Positions 6,250 to 15,332 are shown, counted from the stretch's first letter. The stretch is 21,957 nt of DNA from a bacterium (GCA_021839365.1 JAKCBB010000009.1:1-21957); one strand, 5' to 3'. The notes: generated from the letters alone by a model not told the origin. A program made the numbers and translations.

Positions 6250-7368
6250 TTAATTTTCTAAAAGAAACTCGCTATACTCCCTGACTGTTCTTGAAATATC
6301 CAATTCCTGTCCGTGCGCGGCAAGCCATTCGTGAACTTTGCGTTTAAAATCAATAACATGCCCTTCGTCTTTTAATATCCCCTCCAACTTATCCGCCAGC
6401 GCGGAAGCGTCCCCCGCCTTGAATAATAACCCGTTCACGCCGTTTTTAATGATACTCCTTATCGCCGGAAGATCGGAGGCAATAACAATTTTTTCGGCCG
6501 CCAGCGCTTCTGCGACCGTCAGCCCGAACCCCTCCTCGAGGGATGGAACGACAAATACGTCCATCTTCGCCAGATAAGGAACCGGATCGCCAACCGCCCC
6601 AATCCACCCGATATTCATACCGCCTTTCTCCGCTTCGGCTCTCAAATACTTTTCCTCGCTTCCTCCGCCGACGATAACCGTCTCTGGCCGCAACTCTTTT
6701 TCTTCCAGAATATCAAGCGCGCCTATAAACGTCGCATATCCCTTCTCTTTTTCCAATCTTCCCACGCTTCCGATAACAATGTTTCTCGGATCAAGTTCTT
6801 TTTTTGCCGCCGCAAATCTCTTTGCATCCACCCCGTTCCTGATGACTTTTATTTTCTTCTCCTCCGCGCCGAAATACTCAACCAGAAAATCTTTAACGGT
6901 GGCGGAGATAGCCACGAAATCGGTCGCCAATCCAACGCTAAAAATTTTTTTGAGGAGTCTCCTTGTTCCGCTTAATTCATGGACATCGTGTTGAAGTATT
7001 ACTCTCCTTTCCACTCCCGCTAGGCAAGCGGCGAGAATTCCGATAAGGTCGGAATGGTATAAAGACGTTATAACCGCATCAGGTTTTTCTTTTCGCAAAT
7101 AAGCAAGTGTTTTAAGAAAAATTGCCGGGGACGAAATAAGCCATCTTAACCTGCCGCGAAAACTCCTGTAATTTTTCGCATTACCCGCGAGGAAAACCGG
7201 AACTGTTTTCCTGAAATCTCCCAGCATCTCCCCGCCGCCTATAACCGCCGCGACACGGAGTAAAAAATTTTCTCTATCCAGCCTCGAAACCAATTCATAA
7301 ACCATTCTCTCCGCTCCGCCGGTATAAAAATCGTTCAGAATAAAAACAATTTTCCTCTTGTCCGTCAT
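6250..7368 (-). CDS. GT4 family glycosyltransferase
   Basis: This 372-residue cytoplasmic retaining glycosyltransferase has the GT-B fold. The acceptor half begins VFILNDFYTGGAERMV (residues 8-23), with the glycine-rich GGAER loop typical of GT4. The donor half carries VIRNGVD (175-181), GSVGRLEKEKG (200-210) with the phosphate-contacting Arg and Lys, and PSLEEGFGLTVAEALA (275-290), which contains the EX7E pair E279/E287. Length and motif order are normal. Its start overlaps the stop of the upstream flippase as ATGA (7365-7368), so the two are coupled. It probably adds one sugar to the lipid-linked repeat unit, but its donor and linkage cannot be read from sequence. Confidence 0.92.
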   Translation of the reverse strand: MTDKRKIVFILNDFYTGGAERMVYELVSRLDRENFLLRVAAVIGGGEMLGDFRKTVPVFLAGNAKNYRSFRGRLRWLISSPAIFLKTLAYLRKEKPDAVITSLYHSDLIGILAACLAGVERRVILQHDVHELSGTRRLLKKIFSVGLATDFVAISATVKDFLVEYFGAEEKKIKVIRNGVDAKRFAAAKKELDPRNIVIGSVGRLEKEKGYATFIGALDILEEKELRPETVIVGGGSEEKYLRAEAEKGGMNIGWIGAVGDPVPYLAKMDVFVVPSLEEGFGLTVAEALAAEKIVIASDLPAIRSIIKNGVNGLLFKAGDASALADKLEGILKDEGHVIDFKRKVHEWLAAHGQELDISRTVREYSEFLLEN

Positions 7369-8822
7369 TTTGGGAAATGCGTTAGGTTTTTCAACTCCTT
7401 AAGCACCGGCTCTTTTAGAGCCGCAAGCACGCCGATATACACAAGAGAAGAAGAAACAATGTTTATAACCACGTTTACTCCAAGCAAATTCAAGGCAAGA
7501 CACCATGCCGCCATAACTACCGAGGCCGAGATTATCCTCCTAAGGCCGGGCAAAAGAACAAACTCTTGTTGTTTTCTAAGAACCGCGTACATAAAGACAA
7601 GAAGAATAATCAAATTAATGAATGTTGCCGCAGCCGATCCTACCCCGCCGTATTTGGGTATGAGAAGCAAATCCAAAATCAAATTTCCCGCCATGGAAAT
7701 TATCGCCAGCAAGGCGAGTTTCTTCTCGCCGCTCAGGGCGAAAACCGCGTCGTTTAAGATAAAAATTATCGCAGAGGGAATAAACGTAAGTCCCATAACC
7801 GCGAAAATCGGGGCGCTTGCGCTATATGAGCTGGAATAGAGCAGGTTTATTATTCCTCCGCTCAGGATGACGGACAGTATCGTTAAGGGGGCGGTTATAA
7901 AAACCATAGCCGCCGCGCCGCCCTCTATCACCCGTCTCACCTTTTCTCTGTCGCTGAAAGACTTAACCATTTGCGGAAACAAAGAAGCGGCGATAAGCGG
8001 GGGGATCATATAAAGCAGGGACGAGGCGCGCTGCGCGGCGCCGTAATACCCGACCTGCGTTAAATCGCGGAACGCCTTCAGCACGATCGTATCGGTATTA
8101 AGAAGAACCGCGCTCATAATGCTCATAATACTGACCGCCCAGCCCGAGGAAAAAAACAACCTTAGCGGTTCGCCGGACAGATTCTTAAACCATCCGGAAA
8201 AATACTTTCGGAAAGGAATAAACACGGCTATCAATCCGCACGCGGCGCCGACTACATATCCCCCAAGCAGCGAGCGCACGCTTGGCTGAATGGCTAACGC
8301 TACAAATCCGGCGGCAACTATGGCGACATTGGTAATAATCTGAGACACCCCTTCTATCTCCATTTTTTCCCACGCCCGGGCCAGGGCGGCTCCGAAATCA
8401 CGGAAGCTGTCTACTCCGGTAAGAAGAACCGCGAGCGGCAGAAGATAGGTAAGGGACTTATCATTAAAAATATGCGGCGCGATAACCAGAACCGCTACTC
8501 CCATTACCGCAAGCATAACCAGCTTTATACTTGCGCCGGTTGCAAGGTATTGGCCGCGCAGTTCCGGATGCCTAGCCGTTTCCCTTGTAGTAACCATATG
8601 TATTCCTAAATCCAGAAAAATAGAAAACAGAGCGACAAGGCTCAATATGTAAGAAAAAGCGCCCCAATTCGTAGCGCCCAAAAGTCTTGCGGCATAAACG
8701 ATAAGGATAACTCTTATAAACCGCGATCCTATATTTCCTATCAAAAGCCAGGCTGTGTTTTTTACAACCGTCTGTTTATTGGTCGTATTTCTGAAAAAAA
8801 AGCTCGCTATTTTCTTAATCAT
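7365..8822 (-). CDS. Wzx-type polysaccharide flippase (copy 2)
   Basis: This 485-residue multispanning protein of the RfbX/Wzx branch of MOP exporters is homologous along its length to the flippase at 4729-6195: QTVVKNTAWLLIG, YAARLLGATNWGAFSYILSL, LLNTDTIVLKAF and LIPKYGGVGSAAATFI. I start it at the ATG at 8822, giving MIKKIASFFF, which aligns with MFKKLSDLLF of copy 1. The frame extends eight codons further to a TTG at 8846, but the ATG is the better start. Having two flippases in one locus suggests two exported glycans, a duplication, or acquisition of one unit by transfer. It is coupled to the GT4 gene downstream. A TATATA lies about 12 nt before the ATG, but no good -35 box was found. 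Confidence 0.9.
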   Translation of the reverse strand: MIKKIASFFFRNTTNKQTVVKNTAWLLIGNIGSRFIRVILIVYAARLLGATNWGAFSYILSLVALFSIFLDLGIHMVTTRETARHPELRGQYLATGASIKLVMLAVMGVAVLVIAPHIFNDKSLTYLLPLAVLLTGVDSFRDFGAALARAWEKMEIEGVSQIITNVAIVAAGFVALAIQPSVRSLLGGYVVGAACGLIAVFIPFRKYFSGWFKNLSGEPLRLFFSSGWAVSIMSIMSAVLLNTDTIVLKAFRDLTQVGYYGAAQRASSLLYMIPPLIAASLFPQMVKSFSDREKVRRVIEGGAAAMVFITAPLTILSVILSGGIINLLYSSSYSASAPIFAVMGLTFIPSAIIFILNDAVFALSGEKKLALLAIISMAGNLILDLLLIPKYGGVGSAAATFINLIILLVFMYAVLRKQQEFVLLPGLRRIISASVVMAAWCLALNLLGVNVVINIVSSSLVYIGVLAALKEPVLKELKNLTHFPK

Positions 8823-8896
8823 TTTCCCGAAAGCTATATAATTCAATTAAACTCCGATTTCTTGCTTTTAGCCACATTGGCAGTTAACCTGAAACC

Positions 8897-10177
8897 ATGG
8901 CAGACGGTCAGCGGAACAATAATAAAAAAGCTCTGTTTATCTCTTCTTACGCCCCTCCAGCCATCGGCGGGCCGCAGAATCTGTACACTCTGCTTAGGGA
9001 TTTTCCCCAAGAATCCTACGCGATTCTAACCAGTTTTTACAATATAGACAATTTCTCCGCTAAAAGCGGTTCGTGGCTCAAGGGCGGGTATTTTTTCTAC
9101 GATAATCTTTCCGCCACCAAAGAGGAGCGCCAAAAATCCGGCGGGGAGGCTTCGCAAAAAACCAACATTCTCCAAAAAATAAAAATGGCGGTAAAAAGGA
9201 TCGGTTGGCTCAAGGCCGTTTTGGGAACGCCGATAATCTTTTCGCAGATTTTCATGATTCTCAAGGCCGGTCCCAGGATCGCGAAAAAAATCGGAGCGGA
9301 TGTGATAATAGAAGTCTCCGACTACGGACCGGCAATGATAGGCGGATACCTGACTCATCGAATCACGAAAAAACCGTTAATACTTTTCATGTTCGACTTA
9401 TACAAAGGCAACTACCTCCCCTTCCCGGGCGGGTTACTGGCATACATCTTCGAACCGAAAATATTTAAGAGCGCCAGCAAAATAGTTGTAACTAACGGCG
9501 GAACGAAGGATTTTTACATAAAGCGCTACGGAGAAAAAATAGCGGATAAGATAGTCGTGATGCATAATTCTGTTTTCTCCGAAGGGTACAAAAACAACAC
9601 CTCGGTTATCACCGGACACAAGCCGCCGTACTCGCTCTTATTCACGGGGAGAATCTACTGGCCGCAAATCGGAAGCATTAAAAACATCATAAGGGCGGTG
9701 AACGAGTTGGACGACGTGGTTTTTAATATTTATTGCCCGAACCCCAAAGACTACCTGAAACAAATCGGAATCGAGGAAGGACCGAAGGTTAAAATAAGCG
9801 CCGCTCCCCCGTCCGAGATGCCAAAAATTCAAGGCGCGGCCGACGTTCTACTCCTGCCTCTTTCCTGGAATACCAAAAGCCCGCAGATAATAGACACCGC
9901 AACTCCGGGAAAGCTTACTGATTACCTCATTGCCGGCAAGCCGATGCTGATTCACGCTCCAGCCTCAACCTACTTAATTCAATACGCCAAGGAAAACGGG
10001 TTCGCTGCCATCGTGGATACGGAAGATGTGGAAAAATTAAAAGAAACGATCGGCAAACTTGCTAAAAATACGGATTGGGCCAATGAACTCGTCAAAAACG
10101 CCAGAGAAACTTTTTATAGGAATCACGACGCCAACAAGAATGCCATGATTTTCCTGGAGGTGATAAACTCGGTTTAA
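8897..10177 (+). CDS. GT4-like glycosyltransferase (divergent)
   Basis: The 426-residue protein has a GT-B pattern. The first strand and loop are ALFISSYAPPAIGGPQNLY (residues 12-30). A Rossmann-like acceptor half follows, then IVVMHNSV, LLFTGRIYWPQIGS (donor-half start), and ATPGKLTDYLIAGKPML (about 334-350). This last motif corresponds to the PxKxxEYLAxGKP element of GT4 enzymes that lack the usual EX7E Glu pair, so the catalytic or nucleotide-binding acid differs from its neighbours. It stands alone on the plus strand, divergent from flippase copy 2 (74 nt apart) and convergent with the glycosyltransferase at 10174-11091, with which it shares four bases at the stop codons. No Shine-Dalgarno is visible. 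It is probably part of the same surface-glycan pathway. Confidence 0.8.
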   Translation: MADGQRNNNKKALFISSYAPPAIGGPQNLYTLLRDFPQESYAILTSFYNIDNFSAKSGSWLKGGYFFYDNLSATKEERQKSGGEASQKTNILQKIKMAVKRIGWLKAVLGTPIIFSQIFMILKAGPRIAKKIGADVIIEVSDYGPAMIGGYLTHRITKKPLILFMFDLYKGNYLPFPGGLLAYIFEPKIFKSASKIVVTNGGTKDFYIKRYGEKIADKIVVMHNSVFSEGYKNNTSVITGHKPPYSLLFTGRIYWPQIGSIKNIIRAVNELDDVVFNIYCPNPKDYLKQIGIEEGPKVKISAAPPSEMPKIQGAADVLLLPLSWNTKSPQIIDTATPGKLTDYLIAGKPMLIHAPASTYLIQYAKENGFAAIVDTEDVEKLKETIGKLAKNTDWANELVKNARETFYRNHDANKNAMIFLEVINSV

Positions 10178-11091
10178 TGCGAGATCTCTTCAAATAACTC
10201 CCGCCATCTGCGAATCATCGTCTCCTGATCAAGTCCTTTAGCAAACGCCTCCGCGCGCGGATCCTTGTTCTCCGGCTTCCAGTCGGCAAAAACACCGGCT
10301 GGCGTTACGTCCACCGGCACGCCGCAGAACATAGCTTCTAAGGGAGCCAGCCATTCAGTCTCGACCCTGCTCCTGCCGACAAAAACATCCGAACAGCTGT
10401 AAAGTTCCGCCAAAATCCGCTGCGGCACTCTTTGAAAAACTTTTGTGTTGTGAAAAGGCGGCGCAACCGTTTCTTTATCCTTCAAAACAAGAATATAAAA
10501 CGAGTCTTTGTCGTTTTTTATTTCATTTAACAGCGAACCATACCCCTTGACCCCGTGCGTACTGCCAACAAAAATTTTTATAGTCCCGTCCAACGGCACT
10601 CCGTGCTTCCTCTTTATCTCCTCTCTGCCGCCAAGCGGCTTAAATAAATTTGCATCTACCCCTATGGGTATTATTCCCGCCTCGACTCCGTACCACCTCG
10701 CGACATCAAGGCTGTTAGCCACGATTACGTTCGCGCTTCCCATCGCCTCTGTCTGCAATTTTACCTTATCGTCATAAAAGCTTCTACCAAAAAGCATTAC
10801 CCGCTTTATCCTGCCTCTAAGGCTAAGCGGTACGAGCTTTTTCATAGCCAGGAAATTATCCTGAAGAAAAACAACTTTTTTGACTCCCTCCGGAACCTTG
10901 ACGTCGCCAAGAATGGAATTGAAGACAACGACATCCGGCCGGTCGGAAGAAATCTTTTCTTCTATTCCCTCATGCAGGTCTTTAAGCGCAACAGCCCTGC
11001 ACCCGTCGATGTATTTCGGCAGAACGGACCAAAACGTTTCTTCATTGCTGACGGTGCCATAAATATGCTCGTTTACTAAAAGAATTTTCAT
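10174..11091 (-). CDS. GT4-like glycosyltransferase (short)
   Basis: This 305-residue GT-B-type protein is shorter than the usual 350-400. The acceptor half is compact (MKILLVNEHIYGTV to about residue 140). The donor half contains IPIGVDANLFKP (141-152), KIFVGSTHGVKGY (172-184) and the EX7E pair E244/E252 in ETEWLAPLEAMFCGVPV. A Gly-rich substrate loop near the N-terminus is not evident. It is the last gene of the nine-gene minus-strand operon, overlapping the methyltransferase as ATGA (11088-11091), with a possible GAGGT ribosome binding site before the ATG. No terminator hairpin was seen after it; transcription would run into the opposing gene. Confidence 0.85.
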   Translation of the reverse strand: MKILLVNEHIYGTVSNEETFWSVLPKYIDGCRAVALKDLHEGIEEKISSDRPDVVVFNSILGDVKVPEGVKKVVFLQDNFLAMKKLVPLSLRGRIKRVMLFGRSFYDDKVKLQTEAMGSANVIVANSLDVARWYGVEAGIIPIGVDANLFKPLGGREEIKRKHGVPLDGTIKIFVGSTHGVKGYGSLLNEIKNDKDSFYILVLKDKETVAPPFHNTKVFQRVPQRILAELYSCSDVFVGRSRVETEWLAPLEAMFCGVPVDVTPAGVFADWKPENKDPRAEAFAKGLDQETMIRRWRELFEEISH

Positions 11092-11633
11092 TTAATGACC
11101 TCTAAAACAATGGTCATTTCCCGACACGTGCTTAAATCCCTAAACGACCTGTCCAGTTCTTTAAACTTGCCGACAAAATAAGACGTATTCCAGTAATGCG
11201 GCTCCGTAAGCGTGCGGAATGTGTCCTCCTGGAAAAATCTAACATGCGTTATATCGGAAGCATCCATAAGAGGAACGGTAATTTTTATTTTGGCTCCCGG
11301 CTTGGAAACCCGATAAAATTCTCTCAAAACGAAACTTAAATCCCGGATGTGCTCCAGCGTATGCGAACAGACAATCTCGTCGACGCTGTTGTCGTCAAAC
11401 GGCAGGCCTTTCTCTATGTCCCTTGTTATATCGGGTTTAACTTCCGGATCTATGTCAAGATTTATGAACCCGACCCTCCTATCCTTTCCCGATCCTATGT
11501 TTATTTTACGCATGCCTTGTTTGTTATATCCGTATTTTGAATTGTCTATGGACATTCCCGCGACAAAATTTTTCGCCGCCGTTTTCACCGCCCCGGGAAC
11601 AAGTTTCTTAACTCCCCTTAAAATATTATTCAT
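11088..11633 (-). CDS. Class I SAM-dependent methyltransferase
   Basis: This 181-residue protein has a short N-terminal helical segment and then a Methyltransf_11-like core. Motif I is KINIGSGKDRRVGFINLDIDP (43-63), with an N-I-G-S-G glycine loop and an acidic end of strand 2. LPFDDNSVDEIVCSHTLEHI (77-96) corresponds to the next motifs, followed by VLREFYRVSKPGAKIKITVP. This is the compact form often found in glycan clusters, where such enzymes methylate sugars or cap chains; the acceptor here is unknown. It has the clearest Shine-Dalgarno in the window (AAGGAG six bases before the ATG), placed inside the end of the upstream GT2 gene, which it overlaps by 8 nt. Confidence 0.88.
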   Translation of the reverse strand: MNNILRGVKKLVPGAVKTAAKNFVAGMSIDNSKYGYNKQGMRKINIGSGKDRRVGFINLDIDPEVKPDITRDIEKGLPFDDNSVDEIVCSHTLEHIRDLSFVLREFYRVSKPGAKIKITVPLMDASDITHVRFFQEDTFRTLTEPHYWNTSYFVGKFKELDRSFRDLSTCREMTIVLEVIK

Positions 11634-13176
11634 CCATTTCTCCTTCCTGAATATGATAAACTATGCTGTCGAAAGCTGTAAAATGGCTTATTCCCATAGG
11701 CTTCAATGTCTCATAAAAGAAAATATGGTCGCCGGAGATTTCTTTCCCATCGGCAGTTTTCCTGTTTCCTATAGGATATCCTCCGCTTTTGACGAAAGAG
11801 TCTTTGTATATGGCGCAGGGCATGAACAGCCCTCCTTCGCGGAGCTCCGGCTTGCTTGTTTTCTCGGCAAACTTTTGAAATTGTTCGTCATCGTATTCTT
11901 TGTAAGTATGCCCGAAGTTTTTACTTATTCCGTACGTTCCGCTAGGCATCTTGCCGGACTCGACCAGCCTTGAACAAACTATTCTGTCTTTCCTCAGCCA
12001 TTTCAATAGATTGTCCAGCCAGCCGTCGGAAAAAGCCATATCCGAATTTACAAAGACTATCACATCTCCCGGCGCATTCATCCCTCCGTAATTCCAGGCG
12101 CGGTAAACGCGGTTTAAGTAATACTCTTTTTTGTCTTCGTTCTCGAAAATCAAATGGCTTATATTATTTTCCTTCAGATAGTCCTTAACCTTGTCTGTCG
12201 CGTCATTGGCAACGAAGACGAACTCGGCGCCGCTTGTGTGCTTATTGAATGAATCCAGGACAAACTTGATGTACGGGACGGATTTGTATATCAAAGCCAC
12301 AACCGCGATCCGGAGCGCGGAAAGAGGTATCAAGTCGACATCCAAGGGCAGGAGTTTAATTCCGTCCTCGTTTTTCATCCTCTCCAGATAAAATCCGCTC
12401 TGCCCGTTCTTCCTGTATCTTTCATATTTTTTATCAATCTCTTCCTCTGAAGAAAACCCGTAGTGGATTACTTTTAATTCGCTCTTGACGATATTCGCCA
12501 GTCCCTGCGGATGCTGGTCTTTGTGCAATCCGTCCGCAGTCTCGAACCTTAATTTCCCGTTGTTCTTCCAAAGCCTGACAAAATCCCCCTTGCCCCAAAA
12601 CTCGTCTACCCTGTACCGTCTTGTCGATTTCCACAGATTGATCTCCTTCATGGAAAATCCGTCTATGCCGTTCTTGTCTCCGTAAACGCACAGGTTTCTT
12701 ACTTCCGATGTTTCACCCTTTCTTTCGAAAACCTCATCGGCGTCAAGCCAGACTATCCAATCCGGATCAAGATACAAGGTGTACTCGAGCATTTTTTGTT
12801 TGGTAAACAACTCCCGGCTAAATTCATTCGGCTCGCTTAAAACATGCCTGGTAAATTTCCTGGCAATCTCGGCGCTTCCGTCGGTAGATTCGCAGTCGCA
12901 GACAACTATCTCGTCGCAAAATTTTTTCATATGCCTCAGAACGCGTTCCAAGTTCCCGGAAGAGACTTCGTTGTAAACTTTTAAAAATCCGACGATCCGT
13001 AACTTTTCCGCCTCTAGAGATATTTCGCTACAACCAGCTTCAAACGGGCGAGTCAAAGGCTTTTTATTTCCAAGATTATGGAGATAATACCAAAAAAGAT
13101 TTATCCTCTTCTGCGTGCCGAAAGGAAGGCGCGCAACAATTTTTTTCGCCGTCTGCTTTAATCGTTTTGTTATCAT
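11626..13176 (-). CDS. Two-domain GT2 glycosyltransferase
   Basis: This 516-residue protein carries two GT-A modules in tandem. Module 1 (about residues 58-250) begins LRIVGFLKVYNE, has VVCDCESTDGSAEIA, and contains the metal-binding DXD as D145-A-D147 in VWLDADEVFE. Module 2 (about 287-510) begins LRIAVVALIYKSVPYIKFVL and has VFVANDATDK; its metal motif is degenerate, reading VNSDMAFSDGWLDNLL with D379. The first module resembles waaE/KdtX-like GT2 enzymes. Two modules could add two successive sugars, or one could be structural. A basic N-terminal segment (residues 1-30) could contact the membrane. The start overlaps the stop of the 2-epimerase gene as ATGA (13173-13176). Confidence 0.88.
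   Translation of the reverse strand: MITKRLKQTAKKIVARLPFGTQKRINLFWYYLHNLGNKKPLTRPFEAGCSEISLEAEKLRIVGFLKVYNEVSSGNLERVLRHMKKFCDEIVVCDCESTDGSAEIARKFTRHVLSEPNEFSRELFTKQKMLEYTLYLDPDWIVWLDADEVFERKGETSEVRNLCVYGDKNGIDGFSMKEINLWKSTRRYRVDEFWGKGDFVRLWKNNGKLRFETADGLHKDQHPQGLANIVKSELKVIHYGFSSEEEIDKKYERYRKNGQSGFYLERMKNEDGIKLLPLDVDLIPLSALRIAVVALIYKSVPYIKFVLDSFNKHTSGAEFVFVANDATDKVKDYLKENNISHLIFENEDKKEYYLNRVYRAWNYGGMNAPGDVIVFVNSDMAFSDGWLDNLLKWLRKDRIVCSRLVESGKMPSGTYGISKNFGHTYKEYDDEQFQKFAEKTSKPELREGGLFMPCAIYKDSFVKSGGYPIGNRKTADGKEISGDHIFFYETLKPMGISHFTAFDSIVYHIQEGEMDE
11640..11645 (-). promoter_or_regulatory. Strong Shine-Dalgarno of the methyltransferase gene
   Basis: AAGGAG on the minus strand, with a 6-nt spacer to the ATG at 11633. 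It supports that start and shows that the organism does use Shine-Dalgarno initiation for at least some internal operon genes, although most starts in this window lack it. Confidence 0.8.
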
Positions 13177-14387
13177 CGCCCGTACGCTTTTTGAATGAAC
13201 TCGCTATCCTTAAGAGTCTCGAAACTGCGCGATGTGCCGAAATAATTATTTTTAATCTTCTCCATCAAATCCGCATGCGCGCGTTCGCTTGGGCTTCCGC
13301 CTTCGGGGTTCAAGATATTTCTGTCCCAGCCGGTTTTGATTTCCCAGCCCTTGACCATCGAGTTATAAAGTGTTCCCCTACCTTCGAAACCCTCGAGAAC
13401 AGTGGCGCCGGCGTCTACGGTTTCCGGGCGTTCCGTCGAGCGGCGGGCTATGACGCAAGGCGTGCCGACGATAAGCGTTTCCTCCTGAACCGTACCGCTG
13501 TCCGACACAACCATCCGCGCGCTTTTCTCCAATCGGAGAAAATCAAAGAAGCCGAGGGGTTTGGTTAAAATAAATTGCTTGTCCTCGATAAGATGGCTGA
13601 TGCCGTATTTCTCTAGATTAGCCTTGGTTCGCGGCATAAGTGGCCAGACTACAGGAAGGTCTTTCTCTTTGGCGAACCGCAAGATATCCGTAATCTTGTT
13701 TTCCAATATCTCCTTGGAAGAGACGTTTTCCTCGCGGTGCAGGGTAACCAGAATATAATTCTTTTCTTTCACGCCGAGATCATTTAAGACACCGCTCTCA
13801 TCCGCCCTGTGCCCGTATTCGTTAATCGGATCCATTATGACGTTGCCGATAACCTTGACCCGGAAGTCTGGAATTCCCTCGGAAACTAAAATTTCCTTAT
13901 ACCTTGGGAGGTAAGAATAAAGCGCGTCGGACAAGTGATCGATGACAATCCTGTTTTTTTCCTCCGGCATTCTCCAGTCGAAGCTCCGCCCTCCGGCCTC
14001 AAGATGTATAACCGGCACACCGGAACGGGAAACCGCGACCGAGGACAAAACAGTGTTGGTGTCGCCGAGATACATAATCGCATCCGGCCTGACTTTTTCT
14101 ATCATCTCGAAAACCTTTTCCGAAAGCAGTCCGACCTGGTAGGCGTGCCCCGTCTTGCCGCTGTCTTTCAAATCCAGTCCGATACGCAAATCCATGTCCG
14201 GCTGGCGTATCCCGAACTCCTTTAAAAACGTCCCGAAAAGCTCGTCGTCGTAATGCTGTCCGGAGTGTACCAGAATGTGTTCCAGTTCCCCCTTTTTGGC
14301 CGACTCATCCAGCAGTCGGATAAGTTTGTACATCCTGATATAGTCCGGCCTTATTCCAAGCAGAGTTACTAACTTAAATTTAGCCAT
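13173..14387 (-). CDS. UDP-HexNAc 2-epimerase, FnlC/WbjD-like branch of the WecB family
   Basis: The 404-residue protein has the non-hydrolysing UDP-GlcNAc 2-epimerase fold (GT-B-like). Motifs are LLGIRPDYIRM (9-19), HSGQHYDDELFG (41-52), LGDTNTVLS (107-115), HLEAGGRSFDWRMPEEKNR (128-146), TLHREENV (215-222) and VVSDSGTVQEET (293-304). The -EAGxRxFDxRxPEExNR- form resembles the FnlC/WbjD/CapG branch that acts late in UDP-L-FucNAc synthesis more than WecB itself (HVEAGLRT), so the substrate may be a 6-deoxy-HexNAc. That is inference. The gene follows an RmlD-like SDR by only 8 nt, as in fnlB-fnlC pairs. A classical FnlA/CapE dehydratase is not visible in this window. Soluble and cytoplasmic. 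Confidence 0.87.
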   Translation of the reverse strand: MAKFKLVTLLGIRPDYIRMYKLIRLLDESAKKGELEHILVHSGQHYDDELFGTFLKEFGIRQPDMDLRIGLDLKDSGKTGHAYQVGLLSEKVFEMIEKVRPDAIMYLGDTNTVLSSVAVSRSGVPVIHLEAGGRSFDWRMPEEKNRIVIDHLSDALYSYLPRYKEILVSEGIPDFRVKVIGNVIMDPINEYGHRADESGVLNDLGVKEKNYILVTLHREENVSSKEILENKITDILRFAKEKDLPVVWPLMPRTKANLEKYGISHLIEDKQFILTKPLGFFDFLRLEKSARMVVSDSGTVQEETLIVGTPCVIARRSTERPETVDAGATVLEGFEGRGTLYNSMVKGWEIKTGWDRNILNPEGGSPSERAHADLMEKIKNNYFGTSRSFETLKDSEFIQKAYGR

Positions 14388-14395
14388 TAAAAAAC

Positions 14396-15280
14396 TTAAA
14401 GCTCGTCTATCATCTCGTCGAAAGACGGGATGTTCAATAAATCGTTAAGCTCTTTCACGGTGCTCAACGTCCGGTTGAGTTTGTTCTCTTTTTCTTCGTT
14501 TATCTTAACGCTCAATCCGTACTTGTCTTTGAATTTATTAAGCATCTCATATTTGGAAACCGATGTAGAGAAGACGTGATAGACGCCGCTTTCCGGATAG
14601 TTTTTTCTATTGCTCATTATCTCGTCGCAGATTTTGCCGAACTGTTTCGTGGTAATCCCGTTCCAGTAGTGGCCGGCGAATCCGTTTACCTCTTCGCTCG
14701 GCTGGTTGATAAACCAGTCTAAAAGGCCGGTGTGGCTTTCTAGTTCCGGACCGATTATGGAAGTGCGGATTGTCAAAGAGTGTTCCGGCTCGCCGAGGCT
14801 TTTTGATTTACCGTAAATATCAACCGGGGTTTTTAGAGACCTCTCATCGTAAGGAAATCCTTCTTTGCCGTTATATACGCAGTCGGTGGTGATATGGATA
14901 AGCCTGCCTCCGAAGTTGTTGGCCAGTATGTGCGGAAGGGCGCCGTTTATGAAAAATGTCATCGCCGGGTCCTCCATAGAGAACGGGATCGTTATGCCGA
15001 TGCCGTTTATCACAAAATCAACGTCTCCGACCTCACCAACAAAATTAGAGAGATATTCTCCGGGGTGCCCTTTTTTATTCAAAAAATCATTGTATACGCC
15101 TCTGGCATCGAATTCATAAACATCGTGGTTCTGCGTGCCGCCGTATGCGTTCTCCAGAAGACCTATTTTATCCCTGTTCCTCGCTGTAAGCGCCAAATCA
15201 TACTTGTCTTTCAGCACGTCGTATACCGCGCTTCCGAGCATGCCGGTCGCTCCTAAAATTAGTACTCTTTTTTTATCCAT
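14396..15280 (-). CDS. RmlD-like SDR nucleotide-sugar reductase
   Basis: This 294-residue extended/atypical SDR has an N-terminal Rossmann motif GATGMLGSAV (10-19), an active-site segment HITTDCVYNGKEGFPYDE (129-146), and the catalytic pair Y156-x3-K160 in DIYGKSK. The TTDCVY(N/D)G signature is characteristic of dTDP-4-dehydrorhamnose reductase relatives that reduce a 4-keto sugar with NAD(P)H. With the 2-epimerase directly downstream and an RmlC-like cupin directly upstream, it probably completes a deoxy- or amino-deoxy-sugar. The exact substrate (dTDP- or UDP-linked) is open because no RmlA/RmlB or FnlA gene is present here. There is a 52-nt gap after the cupin gene and 8 nt to the epimerase. 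No Shine-Dalgarno. Confidence 0.85.
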   Translation of the reverse strand: MDKKRVLILGATGMLGSAVYDVLKDKYDLALTARNRDKIGLLENAYGGTQNHDVYEFDARGVYNDFLNKKGHPGEYLSNFVGEVGDVDFVINGIGITIPFSMEDPAMTFFINGALPHILANNFGGRLIHITTDCVYNGKEGFPYDERSLKTPVDIYGKSKSLGEPEHSLTIRTSIIGPELESHTGLLDWFINQPSEEVNGFAGHYWNGITTKQFGKICDEIMSNRKNYPESGVYHVFSTSVSKYEMLNKFKDKYGLSVKINEEKENKLNRTLSTVKELNDLLNIPSFDEMIDEL

Positions 15281-15332
15281 AATTAATTGCCAACAGGATA
15301 ATCTTTATTCCTTTGACTGGCAAATTAAAGAA

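Noticed and set aside
11347..11973. Plus-strand 208-codon reading frame
   Set aside because: It lies opposite the well-supported methyltransferase and GT2 genes and its translation has no recognisable features.
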